This document shows positions 1 to 8,360 of a stretch of DNA of 33,125 bases, in pieces. The number at the start of each line of letters is the position of its first letter. Positions within the stretch are counted from its first letter, which is position 1. The notes beneath the pieces were generated by a model. It worked only from the letters and a program-made list of their open reading frames with translations, had not been told where the DNA came from and searched no databases. Made by a program: the position numbers and the translations under genes. Source of the stretch: Ferruginibacter sp. (GTDB lineage: Bacteria; Bacteroidota; Bacteroidia; Chitinophagales; Chitinophagaceae); NCBI GenBank assembly GCA_014379625.1, contig JACMLJ010000014.1:1-33125 (forward strand). Reading direction: 5' to 3'.

Positions 1-1370
1 CCGTCCCACGACATATATTTGTTACCACCCGGGATAGTAGAATAAATGGCCACACCCGGTGCAAAGAGGTTCACCAGTTTTGCTCCATAATTACTAAATG
101 AAGCCGCCAAGCCACCAGCATCGCTTGCACCTACCGTAATCCAGTTAGTGGCCATGGTATCCGTAAGCAGATATTTAGGATTGGGGAAGTTATCAAAAGC
201 ATCAATATTTCTTTTGCTGTTGCCTGCCGCCTGCACCAGCAGCACATCTTTAGCAACTGCGTATTTTATGGCATCATCAATCATTTTTTTATCCGGGCTA
301 AGGCTTTTCCCAAAACTCATATTGATCACTTTGGCCCCGTTATCAACCGCATAGCGGATACCCGAAGCAATATCCTTGTCGTATTCGTCTCCTTCCGCCG
401 AAGTGCGTACCATCATGATCTGCACATTATCAGCGATACCCTCCATACCAATTCCATTACTGCGGTTTGCCCCCACAATTCCCGCCAGGTGCGACCCATG
501 CATTAAGGCGCCATTCGATATATTGGCATTGCCATACCACCTGTTCGCTTCCAATTTCTCATCATCACCCGTTATTTCCCTGCGGTTATCTTCAGGTGGA
601 AACTTATCCCCACTGGCCCTGCGCACTTCGCCCGTCACGTATTGCTGCAATTCATCTATTACAAATGTATTGGTTATACCGGGTGTTGAAAACTGCTTAA
701 ATACCTCGAGAAAAAATTCCTTCAGGTCCTTTTCCATTTTATCGGCAGGTTTATAGGCAGCAAGCTGCTTTGCGGTAAATTCACTACCTGCAAAATTTGA
801 CTTGAGCGTGCTGTCGCAAAAAAACGCATTCGCCAGGTAAGTTCGCAGGTTATTTAATTCAGTTTCGTTCATACCCTTTCCCACTACCCCGCTACGGGCT
901 TTTTGCCATAAAGCGTACTCATATTTCTGCTCCCGGCTAAGTAGCCCGGTATCAATCGAAATACCCTCATATTTTGCCTTAAACCGCCAGTATACCCTTA
1001 TCCATTCGCTACTGTTTGACTGTACATTTCTGCCATCCGGGTTGCCAAGGAAATTCCAGCCATGCACATCATCTGCATATCCATTTCCGTCATCATCAAG
1101 TCCATTGCCCGGTATTTCTTTTGGGTTAACCCACAATACCTTTTGCAGGTCTTCGTGACTGGTATCGATACCATCATCTAATATGGCGACAATAACGGGA
1201 GTGCTTTTTAACTTTTTTTCAGCCAGAAAATGGTAGGCCTTATCAAGGCTAATGCCATAGTAACCGGTAGTTTTTTGGTCTTTCAGGTGCCATCCCTGCA
1301 AGGCCTGCTGCTGGGCATGCGAAAAAAACGTGACGAAGAAGAGCAGGGAAATTGAAAGGATAATTTTCAT
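1..1370 (-). CDS. Secreted subtilisin-like serine protease (S8), C-terminus outside window
   Basis: My translation from the ATG at 1370 gives 456 residues open to the left edge. Residues 1-19 form a signal peptide ending SHA before QQ, so the enzyme is probably exported. S8 motifs are visible: catalytic Asp65 in ILDDGIDTSHED, catalytic His291 in HGSHLAG, and oxyanion-hole Asn384 in AAGNS. The last visible residues are MSWDG; the family pattern predicts the catalytic Ser (GTSMA-like) immediately beyond base 1. About 225 residues separate Asp and His, far more than in classical subtilisins, so a large insertion lies between them; it is rich in charged residues and contains the stretch from about 75 to 280. 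The gene is monocistronic-looking, with about 500 bases before its upstream neighbour. Family assignment is firm; substrate unknown. No link to the polysaccharide cluster is evident. Confidence 0.93.
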   Translation of the reverse strand, partial: MKIILSISLLFFVTFFSHAQQQALQGWHLKDQKTTGYYGISLDKAYHFLAEKKLKSTPVIVAILDDGIDTSHEDLQKVLWVNPKEIPGNGLDDDGNGYADDVHGWNFLGNPDGRNVQSNSSEWIRVYWRFKAKYEGISIDTGLLSREQKYEYALWQKARSGVVGKGMNETELNNLRTYLANAFFCDSTLKSNFAGSEFTAKQLAAYKPADKMEKDLKEFFLEVFKQFSTPGITNTFVIDELQQYVTGEVRRASGDKFPPEDNRREITGDDEKLEANRWYGNANISNGALMHGSHLAGIVGANRSNGIGMEGIADNVQIMMVRTSAEGDEYDKDIASGIRYAVDNGAKVINMSFGKSLSPDKKMIDDAIKYAVAKDVLLVQAAGNSKRNIDAFDNFPNPKYLLTDTMATNWITVGASDAGGLAASFSNYGAKLVNLFAPGVAIYSTIPGGNKYMSWD

Positions 1371-1484
1371 AAAGTAATAAAGTGAATTTTTAATAGGATG
1401 TATCCCAAATTGTCGCCGACTGCTGTCTTCACCATAGCCGTCAACTTAAGGGAAAAATATAACGTGGTGGCAAAAAATGACACA

Positions 1485-1504
1485 GCCATGCTTTACAGCA
1501 TGGC
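1485..1504 (-). terminator. Possible terminator hairpin
   Basis: GCCATGCT and AGCATGGC form a perfect 8-bp stem with a 4-base loop. On the minus strand a run of six T follows a few bases after the stem, so it could end transcription coming from the RidA-like gene. It lies over 350 bases from that gene's stop, so it might equally be a repeat or a leader structure of the protease gene. Confidence 0.35.
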
Positions 1505-1544
1505 CTTCAATTTTATTCCTCATCGTGAGTGTTTTTTGTACCAT

Positions 1545-1564
1545 CGATTACATTCATGTAATCG
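1545..1564. promoter_or_regulatory. 20-bp near-perfect palindrome, possible operator
   Basis: The arms CGATTACAT and ATGTAATCG are exact complements around a 2-base centre. Such a short, loop-less palindrome looks more like a binding site for a dimeric DNA-binding protein than an RNA hairpin. It is about 175 bases upstream of the protease start. No known regulator site was recognised. Confidence 0.25.
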
Positions 1565-1776
1565 TAATGGTTAGTTATTTTATACTGTAAAGTATACATT
1601 TTATTTTTTTAATTGTTAATTGAACTGAAATATTTCTTCTGATTTTATCGGGTTTTTCAAAACAATTTTCTTTACTTTTTTTTACATTATTGTCCGGTAA
1701 AAAGCAGCCGGATTCGCTAAAAGCTTTTACCATTAAGGGTTCTACTGAAAGCATACCGCTACAAACTTAGCTGGTC

Positions 1777-1812
1777 TTTTTGAAGACGGTCAAAAAAGAG
1801 CATCTTCAAAAA
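1777..1812 (-). terminator. Possible AT-rich terminator hairpin after the RidA-like gene
   Basis: TTTTTGAAGA (1777-1786) and TCTTCAAAAA (1803-1812) are perfect 10-bp complements with a 16-base loop. The hairpin sits about 55 bases past the RidA-like stop codon. The stem is mostly A-T pairs and therefore weak, and A/T runs on both sides would allow action in either direction. Confidence 0.35.
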
Positions 1813-1866
1813 AGTCATCGCACCTGTTTTTGTATCGCGGAAAATAAATTTCGCTAAATGCTATGA

Positions 1867-2376
1867 TCATCTCGCTTTATGCACTTCCAGTTCTATCTCA
1901 ATCATAAACTCGGGCAAAGCCAGTTCTTTAACGCCCAACCATGAGCCTGTGGGAAATTGTTTTTTATAAATTTCATTACGGTAAGCGGACTGCTTTAGGA
2001 ATTCAGGCATATTGGTGGTCAAAATATTTTCTACCACCACATCATCAAAACTGCAACCATAGTGTTTAAGCACTTTGTCTAAATCTGAATAACAATTTTT
2101 CATTTGCTGTAGTAAATCTCCCTTTGCAGTAGGAACCCCTGCATCATCCATACTTACGGCGCCGGAAACTTTAATATCGTTGCCGATTTTTACTGCATGA
2201 GAATAGCCATAGGCTTTTTCGGTTTCGGGGCGGAGATTGAAATACTCAGGTATTTCTATTGGAGCCGGTTTAGTAGCTGCGTCTGTAGTAGTTGCTTTGG
2301 TACCTCCGTCACTGCTGCAACCTGCAAGCAAAAAACTAAAAAATAAAACAGTAACTACTGAAGAAAACTTTATCAT
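1867..2376 (-). CDS. RidA/YjgF-family lipoprotein, without the catalytic arginine
   Basis: This 169-residue protein starts with a lipoprotein signal, lipobox LAGC at residues 17-20, followed by a Ser/Thr-rich linker to about residue 40. From about residue 55 to the end it matches the RidA fold pattern: a GNDIKVSG strand, QMKNCYSDLDKVLKHYG helix, and the terminal strand MIEIELEVH. Classic RidA proteins deaminate reactive enamines and imines in the cytoplasm using an Arg in a F-P-A-R-S context (Arg105 in E. coli). Here the matching stretch is FPTGS at 141-145, with Gly144 in place of Arg, so ordinary deaminase activity is not expected. Membrane-anchored RidA-like proteins are unusual, and this one probably faces the periplasm. 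The gene stands alone. Family assignment is good; role unknown. Confidence 0.85.
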   Translation of the reverse strand: MIKFSSVVTVLFFSFLLAGCSSDGGTKATTTDAATKPAPIEIPEYFNLRPETEKAYGYSHAVKIGNDIKVSGAVSMDDAGVPTAKGDLLQQMKNCYSDLDKVLKHYGCSFDDVVVENILTTNMPEFLKQSAYRNEIYKKQFPTGSWLGVKELALPEFMIEIELEVHKAR

Positions 2377-3007
2377 GTTTTTTGATATTTGAAGTTAAAA
2401 ATTTGTAAGGTTATAGTTTTTTTTGATGGCGAAGCTGAAGCAGGATGGTCAAATTTTGGCTTCTTCACTTCCCAAATTCTTTTGACTTGTTCTTCTTAAT
2501 TTTTGCGTCAACAAATTTTACAGAACAGTTAGCCTGCGGGCTAAATAAACAGGTAGTATCAGCCCGGCTGTATGGCTCAAACTTATTACTGCCATTATGC
2601 TAAAAGGGGTAACCACCGTTAATGCTTTCCGGATCTTTAAACAAGGTTTGTTAACTGCATAGAAATCCTTTCTGCAACAATCATTTCATCTTCTGCTCTT
2701 AAAATCTTATTCTGTGAATCCGTTAATGCGGTTTAGTATATTGAATATTTTTAAAGGGAATGCTGATGTTATCGCATTGCTGGTTTGCTGCTAACTGCCG
2801 CAAGCGTAAATGTATCTATTCTCTTCCGGAACCGGCTGATTTTCATTAATCCGGGATAAGTTTTATGCGTATTGCACCAGGTGAGAATAGATTATACGAA
2901 TCTAAAGTTTTTTCGTGTAAGCATTGTAACTATTATTTATTTTGCCGATTCAGCCAATGACAGCTCGCGCAAAGAAATTCAGCAAGGTATATGATTGCTA
3001 TAATACG
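2377..3007. other. Gene-free gap between the RidA-like gene and the intron remnant
   Basis: No supported coding frame on either strand. The reverse transcriptase gene expected after the group II intron leader would start here, reading leftwards, but no reverse transcriptase motifs can be read in any frame. I saw no group II domain V-like hairpin. One 10-bp inverted repeat is present (atctattctc at 2814-2823, gagaatagat at 2883-2892, about 60 bases apart) of unknown meaning. Confidence 0.6.
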
Positions 3008-3330
3008 GGTTCTGACCTACTATGACCTCTGCTGACTTCTGCTCCAAACCGATGAATCGTTGGCAGACCTGCAAGGGTAAGTGTAACGCTTTCCATTTAT
3101 GTAGCATCTGCATTTACGTAATGACAATCTGTACAGTATTGGGCTTCTGTTTCTTGTGCAACATTACCCTTGTCATCCCGCCTTATATGCAGTTTCTGTT
3201 CGCAGGCTCGAATGTTTGTCTCCGACTTTCTTCAGATTCGTGGTCGCCCACGACACCCTTGCCATTGACTAATACTTCCTACTGCAAAGCGTATCAGGGA
3301 CTTTCGCCTTAAGCTACAACACATACCTGG
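3008..3330 (-). ncRNA. 5' ribozyme portion of a group II intron, remnant without maturase gene
   Basis: Read on the minus strand, this stretch carries in order the conserved blocks of the leader that precedes the reverse transcriptase gene in many bacterial group II introns: GTAGGAAGTATTAGT, then GGTGTCGTGGGCGACCACGA with a strong internal hairpin, TGAAGAAAGTCGG, GCATATAAGGC, GAAGCCCAATACTG, ATGGAAAGCG, CTTACCCTTGCAGGTCTGCC, and finally GCAGAAGTCAGCAGAGGTC followed by CATAGTAGG. Recognition is from memory of such introns, not a search. Right after the last block the intron-encoded protein should begin, but ordinary AT-rich DNA follows, so the element is truncated and probably immobile. The exact 5' end (GTATGTG near 3330) is uncertain. 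A 96-codon plus-strand frame at 3022-3312 is a shadow of this RNA. Confidence 0.7.
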
Positions 3331-3343
3331 CATACCATAAGTA

Positions 3344-3366
3344 GGCCCCAGTTAAATACCAGGGCC
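3344..3366 (-). terminator. Possible hairpin after the carbamoyltransferase gene
   Basis: On the minus strand GGCCCTGG and CTGGGGCC pair over 8 bp (two G-U pairs) around a 7-base loop, starting about 27 bases past the carbamoyltransferase stop codon. No T-run follows, so it is not a classical intrinsic terminator. It could be the end of the cluster transcript or a 3' stabilising structure. Confidence 0.3.
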
Positions 3367-3392
3367 TGTTGAATATCATCGAAAGCGGTAAT

Positions 3393-5132
3393 TTATCCCG
3401 TAGCCACCCTTGATACCAGTATATTTTCCATTACCAGCATATCCATATTGGTTCGTAAATAGCAACTGATCGCTTCAACAGGCATGTTCACGATTGGTTC
3501 ATTCTCGTTAAATGAGGTATTCAGCAGTATCGGTATCCCGGTTTTTTTCCGAAAAGTTTCAATCAGTGCATAATAGCGGGGAGAAATATTTTTGCAAACA
3601 GTTTGTAACCTGCCCGTTCCATCGATATGGGTTACTGCAGGTATAAGTTTTTGTTTTTCTTTTTTAACCGGCAAAACTTTTTCCATAAATGGCACTTCCT
3701 CATCCAGTTCAAAAAAATCTTTTACATATTCTTTTAAAATGGAGGGAGCAAACGGGCGGAAACTCTCCCGGTGTTTGATTTTTATATTCAATATTTCTTT
3801 GGCATCCGTTCTGCGGGGATCCGCAAGTATGGAGCGCCCTCCCAGTGCACGCGGACCAAATTCGGCACGACCGGTGAACCAACCTACCACACCACCATTC
3901 ACTATGCAATCCGTTACTTTATCAAAAAGGATATCATCTTCGTATTCAGAAAAAACAATTCCCTTTTCTGTAAGCATTTTTTTTATGCTTTCATTGTTAA
4001 AATGAGTCCCAGTACAGGCGCTCATGATAGCAGGCTGCCTTTCTTTTTTCAGCAACTGGTGCTGAACGTATAAAGCCGCACCCATCGATATGCCTGCGTC
4101 GTGGCCCGCCGAAGGTATGTACACATTTTTAAATTCCGTATTGCTTGTTATCTTCCCATTGGCCACGCTGTTCTGCGCAATTCCACCTGCCAGGCAAAGA
4201 TTGGCGGACCCTGTTCTTTTGTGCAGGTTTTTCAATATATGGAAGATTATTTTTTCCGTTATGTTTTGTACAGATGCCGCAAGATCTTTATGGTATTGGG
4301 ATAAGGGCTCCTCTTTTCCGCGGGGTGCGCCAAATTCCTTTACCATCCGTTCACTGTACATTGGCGCAACAACCGGCACGTGATCATTGCCATAGCTGAT
4401 TATACCTTCTGTGGCCGGCCGGAAATAAGCAAGTTCCAGTTTAAATAAACCATTGGCGGTAAGCCGGATTACTTTTGACAGTTGTTCTGTATAAACAGGT
4501 TTTCCATAAGGCGCCATACCCATCACTTTATATTCATCACCATAGTTCGGGAAGCCCAGCAACTGCGTAAAAGCGGTATAAAATATACCAATGGAATGAG
4601 GAAAATCAACAGAATCCAATATTTCCACCTGGTTGTTGTTGCCCAAACCAAGCATGGTTGTGGAAAAATCACCAGACCCGTCAATAGACAGGCAGGCGGC
4701 TTTTTCAAACGGAGATGCAAAGAATGCAGAAGCAATATGGCTGCGGTGATGTTCTACCTGTTTTATCTTTCCCTCAAAAGCGGATTCCGGTAAACCGGAA
4801 ATACCGGATAATTCTTTTTCAATAGACGATACTTTGCGACTATTCAAAAGTCGTTCCCTGATTACCGCAATACTGCCTGCCGGGTTTTTTGCGAGGAGTA
4901 CTATTTTTTTCAGCAATTTCGCTTTTGGATCCCTGCCGATAGCAAAAAAATCCACATCGCCATATCCAATTCCAGCCTCCTGCAAACAAAATTCGAGGGA
5001 CAATTTTGGAAACCCCGCCCAGTGTTTTATCCTTGTGAACCGCTCTTCTTCAATTGCCGCGACGAGGCTGCCGTTAATAAAAATGGCTGCTGATGCATCT
5101 GCGTGATAAGCGTTGATACCAATTATGATCAT
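3393..5132 (-). CDS. NodU/TobZ-family O-carbamoyltransferase
   Basis: Family members transfer a carbamoyl group from carbamoyl phosphate via ATP to a hydroxyl of a sugar or aminoglycoside. The 579 residues match the usual length of about 570. The N-terminal Kae1-like part has the metal-binding pattern: H128-x3-H132 (HHRSH), D151 in SIDGSGD, and D345 in GHDAG. The C-terminal part has LAGGIAQNSVANG (314-326), FGPRALGGRSILADPR (425-440) and HRESFRPFAPS (454-464), all characteristic. The ATG at 5132 gives the typical start MIIIGINAYHADASA. It is the last gene of the polysaccharide cluster, 229 bases beyond the exosortase gene, so the inferred substrate is a sugar of this glycan or its precursor. 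No lesion seen. Confidence 0.93.
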   Translation of the reverse strand: MIIIGINAYHADASAAIFINGSLVAAIEEERFTRIKHWAGFPKLSLEFCLQEAGIGYGDVDFFAIGRDPKAKLLKKIVLLAKNPAGSIAVIRERLLNSRKVSSIEKELSGISGLPESAFEGKIKQVEHHRSHIASAFFASPFEKAACLSIDGSGDFSTTMLGLGNNNQVEILDSVDFPHSIGIFYTAFTQLLGFPNYGDEYKVMGMAPYGKPVYTEQLSKVIRLTANGLFKLELAYFRPATEGIISYGNDHVPVVAPMYSERMVKEFGAPRGKEEPLSQYHKDLAASVQNITEKIIFHILKNLHKRTGSANLCLAGGIAQNSVANGKITSNTEFKNVYIPSAGHDAGISMGAALYVQHQLLKKERQPAIMSACTGTHFNNESIKKMLTEKGIVFSEYEDDILFDKVTDCIVNGGVVGWFTGRAEFGPRALGGRSILADPRRTDAKEILNIKIKHRESFRPFAPSILKEYVKDFFELDEEVPFMEKVLPVKKEKQKLIPAVTHIDGTGRLQTVCKNISPRYYALIETFRKKTGIPILLNTSFNENEPIVNMPVEAISCYLRTNMDMLVMENILVSRVATG

Positions 5133-5361
5133 TTGATTATTTATAATTTACCGGGTCATCCGCCCTGGTGTGTATTTTTATATAATATACCTGTTTCGGT
5201 TTTTAGAGGTGAAGGTTACTGTTAGTGAAGATACGAAGACGGTTGGAGAATTAAGGTTAGAGGCATGAACCGGCCAAAGACAGGACCGGGTGAAGTTGAT
5301 AAAGCTTAAACGAGCGTTATGTTAAGCACAAACATGACCGGAGTATTTTTTAGCCTGGCTT

Positions 5362-5919
5362 TCATTGTAGAACCGTTCCCTTCTTTTCAGAACGGTTAAA
5401 CATCCCTATCATTAAAAAAATGAATGCATACACGATTATATTGAACAGTGTATGGTGTTCCAGGGTTAAGGGCAGATCCCAGTTTTTGTTAGCCGCTACC
5501 AGTACTATACTTATCCTGCTCACATTGATCAGCCAGATAACAACACATCCCCCCAACATCCAATATACTTTTTTAGAAAGGCGCCCGTTATTGGCGAAAA
5601 TAAATGCAATCCAGAAACTTAAGAGCCCGTATCCCAGGCACGCATACACGAGATGTACTCCCCTGCCATTCACTATATTAACATGGTATGCATCGCGGAG
5701 ATAAGTATCAAAACCAAAGATCGCAACCAGCATACGCGAACCATTGAGCAAAGAGAAACGCAACTGCGATGGGTAATCCAAGTACCGGGCTATAAACGGG
5801 CTGTAGTAGCCGCCTGGTACGGTAAGTCCAATAATAGCTTTGGTTCCAAAATAGAGGATGCAGAAAGCCCCAACGAATTTGATGAAATACAGAAGATAGG
5901 AATTTTTTATGGTCAACAT
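5362..5919 (-). CDS. Exosortase/archaeosortase-family membrane protein
   Basis: This 185-residue multispanning protein (hydrophobic segments near 10-30, 90-108, 119-141 and 157-174) carries the three expected candidate residues of exosortases: Cys94 in VYACLGYG, Arg135 in INVSRIS, and His155 or His156 in EHHTLFN. Exosortases cleave C-terminal sorting signals of exported proteins and in Gram-negatives are typically encoded inside exopolysaccharide loci. The core reads CLGYG instead of the more common CSGI, as in some Bacteroidota branches. I do not assign a subtype, though the pairing with a Wzy-like gene recalls exosortase-Wzy pairs of this phylum. No candidate substrate with a C-terminal sorting signal is in the window. 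It lies 54 bases after the acyltransferase gene. Confidence 0.85.
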   Translation of the reverse strand: MLTIKNSYLLYFIKFVGAFCILYFGTKAIIGLTVPGGYYSPFIARYLDYPSQLRFSLLNGSRMLVAIFGFDTYLRDAYHVNIVNGRGVHLVYACLGYGLLSFWIAFIFANNGRLSKKVYWMLGGCVVIWLINVSRISIVLVAANKNWDLPLTLEHHTLFNIIVYAFIFLMIGMFNRSEKKGTVLQ

Positions 5920-5973
5920 TCAATTAAAAGTTTTGTAAATTATCCAGTGTTAGGGTGATATCGCTGCGTTTGT

Positions 5974-7077
5974 TTATATAGCTTTTTTCATTGAACCAGC
6001 TGGCTTTTTGGTATTCCCGTTAAAATAAAAGGCTTCCAGGTATTGATAAGAAAAATGACTGATGACAATCGTAAGTAAACCCACGCCAATAAAACCGGTA
6101 ACGGGATTAAAATGCTTAAACGGCATCTTATTAAGCAATGCAGAAAGCAGGTAAATAGACAGGGAGTGCCATAGATACATACTATAAGAAATCCGCCCGA
6201 GGTAAGTTACACATTTACCCGAAAGCAATTTTGATAAAAAGGTTTCCCTGGTGATCAAATGAAACAGCAGGATACCAAATCCCCCGGTCATTACCGTGTC
6301 TGCAAAAGACCTGAGTAAAAAAGCCGCACCGCCTGCATACTCCAAAACAGGAGTGAATTTCATAAGCCTGCCGGCATACATTATAAACATTGCTATAGCC
6401 AGTCCTTTAATACCGTAAAGGAACGCAGGTAATTTTTTTTCTTTAATAAAATAGTAAGCGGCGATGATACCCACTGCGAATTCAGGAAACCGGATAAGTA
6501 CCTGCGTTTCCCACCAGTTGTATGATAAATATCCGGCATTGACGTAACAAAAAAGTATAATAGAACAACCCGAAAATAATAATGCCGCTTTTAAGACTGA
6601 TAATTTTCCCGACAGGTAAATAAATAAAGGCAAAATCATATAAAAATGCCATTCGGTACCTATGGACCAGAATGGACCTGAAATGGTATTTCCCGTGACC
6701 ACATTATTTAAAAAAAGGAAATGAAAAAATACATTGTACCAAAGGTCAAAAGCGGGATGGTAAGATTTTACAATGAATGCATACACCAATACGCTGAGAT
6801 AAAAAGCGGGTGCAATCCTCAGGAATCGCTTGTACAGAAAGCGGAGCGAGGTGGTTACCCCGAATTGTTTATTACCCTCCACCAGGTACATACAGAAACC
6901 ACTGATCACAAAAAAGAAATCCACCCCGTTTCCAACTATTGCAATGGATTGATAAAGGTCAACGGAAAATAATTTCAACGGGGGATTGTGAAAAAAAGTC
7001 CAGATATGAATCCAGATTACGCCAAACGCGGCAAAGGCCCGTAAACCATCTACCGGCTTAATACGGTTGTTTACCAT
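5974..7077 (-). CDS. Acyltransferase family 3 (OafA/YrhL-type) membrane protein
   Basis: The 367-residue protein looks like the usual ten-helix membrane domain of acyltransferase-3 proteins, which O-acylate sugars of surface polysaccharides in the inner membrane. Visible family features are the opening KPVDGLRAFAAFGVIWIHIW with the conserved His24, GVDFFFVISGF at 51-61, the Arg pair in KRFLRIAP (R84, R87), and FWSIGTEWHFY at 136-146. There is no SGNH hydrolase extension, so it is the short form. It begins at an ATG with 137 bases to the preceding glycosyltransferase gene. The group transferred (often acetyl) and its target sugar cannot be told. Confidence 0.92.
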   Translation of the reverse strand: MVNNRIKPVDGLRAFAAFGVIWIHIWTFFHNPPLKLFSVDLYQSIAIVGNGVDFFFVISGFCMYLVEGNKQFGVTTSLRFLYKRFLRIAPAFYLSVLVYAFIVKSYHPAFDLWYNVFFHFLFLNNVVTGNTISGPFWSIGTEWHFYMILPLFIYLSGKLSVLKAALLFSGCSIILFCYVNAGYLSYNWWETQVLIRFPEFAVGIIAAYYFIKEKKLPAFLYGIKGLAIAMFIMYAGRLMKFTPVLEYAGGAAFLLRSFADTVMTGGFGILLFHLITRETFLSKLLSGKCVTYLGRISYSMYLWHSLSIYLLSALLNKMPFKHFNPVTGFIGVGLLTIVISHFSYQYLEAFYFNGNTKKPAGSMKKAI

Positions 7078-7214
7078 TTATTTATTTTGTAAATGTAATT
7101 ACAGGTTTGGAGAGATGGGTTAAAAATGCTGTTCGCCCTGCCAATACTTTATTCATTTGAACCTTGTTCACTACATTTCAAACCGGGATATCAAGGTTTA
7201 AAAATTGGGTATGT

Positions 7215-8360
7215 TCACACAACCGCAATACCCCCCGGCTGGCCAAACATGGTTTCGTACTGTTTTTTAATTGCATCAAAATCAATCGAGTTGAGCGCGT
7301 ATTCCCTCGCTCCTTTATGCCAATCGTCCATTTCTTCGTCCGGCATTTCGGCAAAAAAACGAATGGCATCCCCCAGTTCACCGTCTTTTTCAATAGCGAT
7401 ATTCATCCCTGCTTTTTGGTTGTATAAGCCCATCCAGGGTGTTCCGTTACTGGTAATCACCGGCTTACCGGCAGATAAGGCTTCGTAAATAGCATGTCCA
7501 AAATTCTCACTCTTACTTGGCAAAATAAAAACATGCGCATTTAATAATGCGGTTGCTATTTGTGCAGGCTCAATATCTCCATGATAGTTTACCCGGATAT
7601 TAAGTGGCAACTGATTAACCTGGAGTAAACAGGCCTGCCAGTAACCATGATCTTTTACCGGGCCATAGATATCATAGCTGATGTTTTGGGTACAATGTGT
7701 TAATTCCTGCAATACCCGTAAATAATTCTTCATCGGGCTGATGAGGCCAACAGAGACCAATTGCAGCGTTCCGGGCTTTTTGCTTGGAGTGGCCTGCATA
7801 GAAAAAACACGCGGGAAATTAGCCGCTACAAAAACCGTTGTTTGCTTACCAAATATGTTTTGAATGAATAATTTTTCATCTTCGTTGGAAGCATGAAACC
7901 GGCACCGGTGCTGAAGGCCAAGGATTTTCCAGCACCATAAATATATTTTCTTCTTGAATGGTTTTTGTGCCAGTGCAGCGGGGTGCAGCATACCCCTTGC
8001 TGAAACGATCTTACGGGGGATTTTACAAAATAATAAAGGCACGATATTGAAGTACCAGCTAAAAATACCGTTTATAAATAGTATGTCTGGTGCGGAGCGT
8101 TCTATTTCATTTTTTAAAACCCTTATCTTTTGGGTTGCTTTGGAAGCGTACCATACCTGCGTGTACGCATTAAAGTTAACCCATGTATCAAAAGGCGGTT
8201 CCTGTAACAAATCGCCGCCGAGGTCGGTATTGGAACAAAGTATTTTAAAACAGGTATCCGGTCGCCTGAATTGTGTTACCAGGTTGGCAATAGACTGAAC
8301 GGGTCCACCAGCTTTATAAGCGGGAGAAAACCAGTCTATGCAGATAAAAACTGTGGTCAT
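7215..8360 (-). CDS. Glycosyltransferase family 4
   Basis: A 381-residue GT-B fold enzyme predicted to add a sugar to a lipid-linked glycan at the cytoplasmic membrane face. The N-terminal acceptor domain has the glycine loop DWFSPAYKAGGPVQSI (9-24), typical of a GT4 subgroup that starts with GGP. The C-terminal donor domain has VGLISPMKN (204-212) and the E-x7-E donor-binding pair Glu285/Glu293 in SENFGHAIYEA. The ATG overlaps the stop codon of the Wzy-like gene by four bases (ATGA), so the two are probably translationally coupled. Donor and acceptor unknown. Confidence 0.92.
   Translation of the reverse strand: MTTVFICIDWFSPAYKAGGPVQSIANLVTQFRRPDTCFKILCSNTDLGGDLLQEPPFDTWVNFNAYTQVWYASKATQKIRVLKNEIERSAPDILFINGIFSWYFNIVPLLFCKIPRKIVSARGMLHPAALAQKPFKKKIYLWCWKILGLQHRCRFHASNEDEKLFIQNIFGKQTTVFVAANFPRVFSMQATPSKKPGTLQLVSVGLISPMKNYLRVLQELTHCTQNISYDIYGPVKDHGYWQACLLQVNQLPLNIRVNYHGDIEPAQIATALLNAHVFILPSKSENFGHAIYEALSAGKPVITSNGTPWMGLYNQKAGMNIAIEKDGELGDAIRFFAEMPDEEMDDWHKGAREYALNSIDFDAIKKQYETMFGQPGGIAVV

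Larger units (their letters stand above)
1371..1866. other. Gene-free gap with three hairpin sequences
   Basis: No convincing coding frame on either strand. The stretch is AT-rich and holds three inverted repeats: 1485-1504, 1545-1564 and 1777-1812, listed separately. It should contain the promoter of the protease and the transcript end of the RidA-like gene, but I could not identify a clear Bacteroidota promoter (TTG near -33, TAnnTTTG near -7). Confidence 0.6.

Noticed and set aside
148..756. Plus-strand open frames in the protease region
   Set aside because: They are antisense to the S8 protease, whose minus-strand frame carries the catalytic motifs.
3022..3312. 96-codon plus-strand open frame
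   Set aside because: It is antisense to the conserved group II intron RNA blocks, Cys-rich and without family features; best explained by the RNA.
1371..3392. tRNA, rRNA or riboswitch in the gene-poor left part
   Set aside because: I saw no cloverleaf, conserved rRNA segment or known riboswitch core; only hairpins and the intron RNA.
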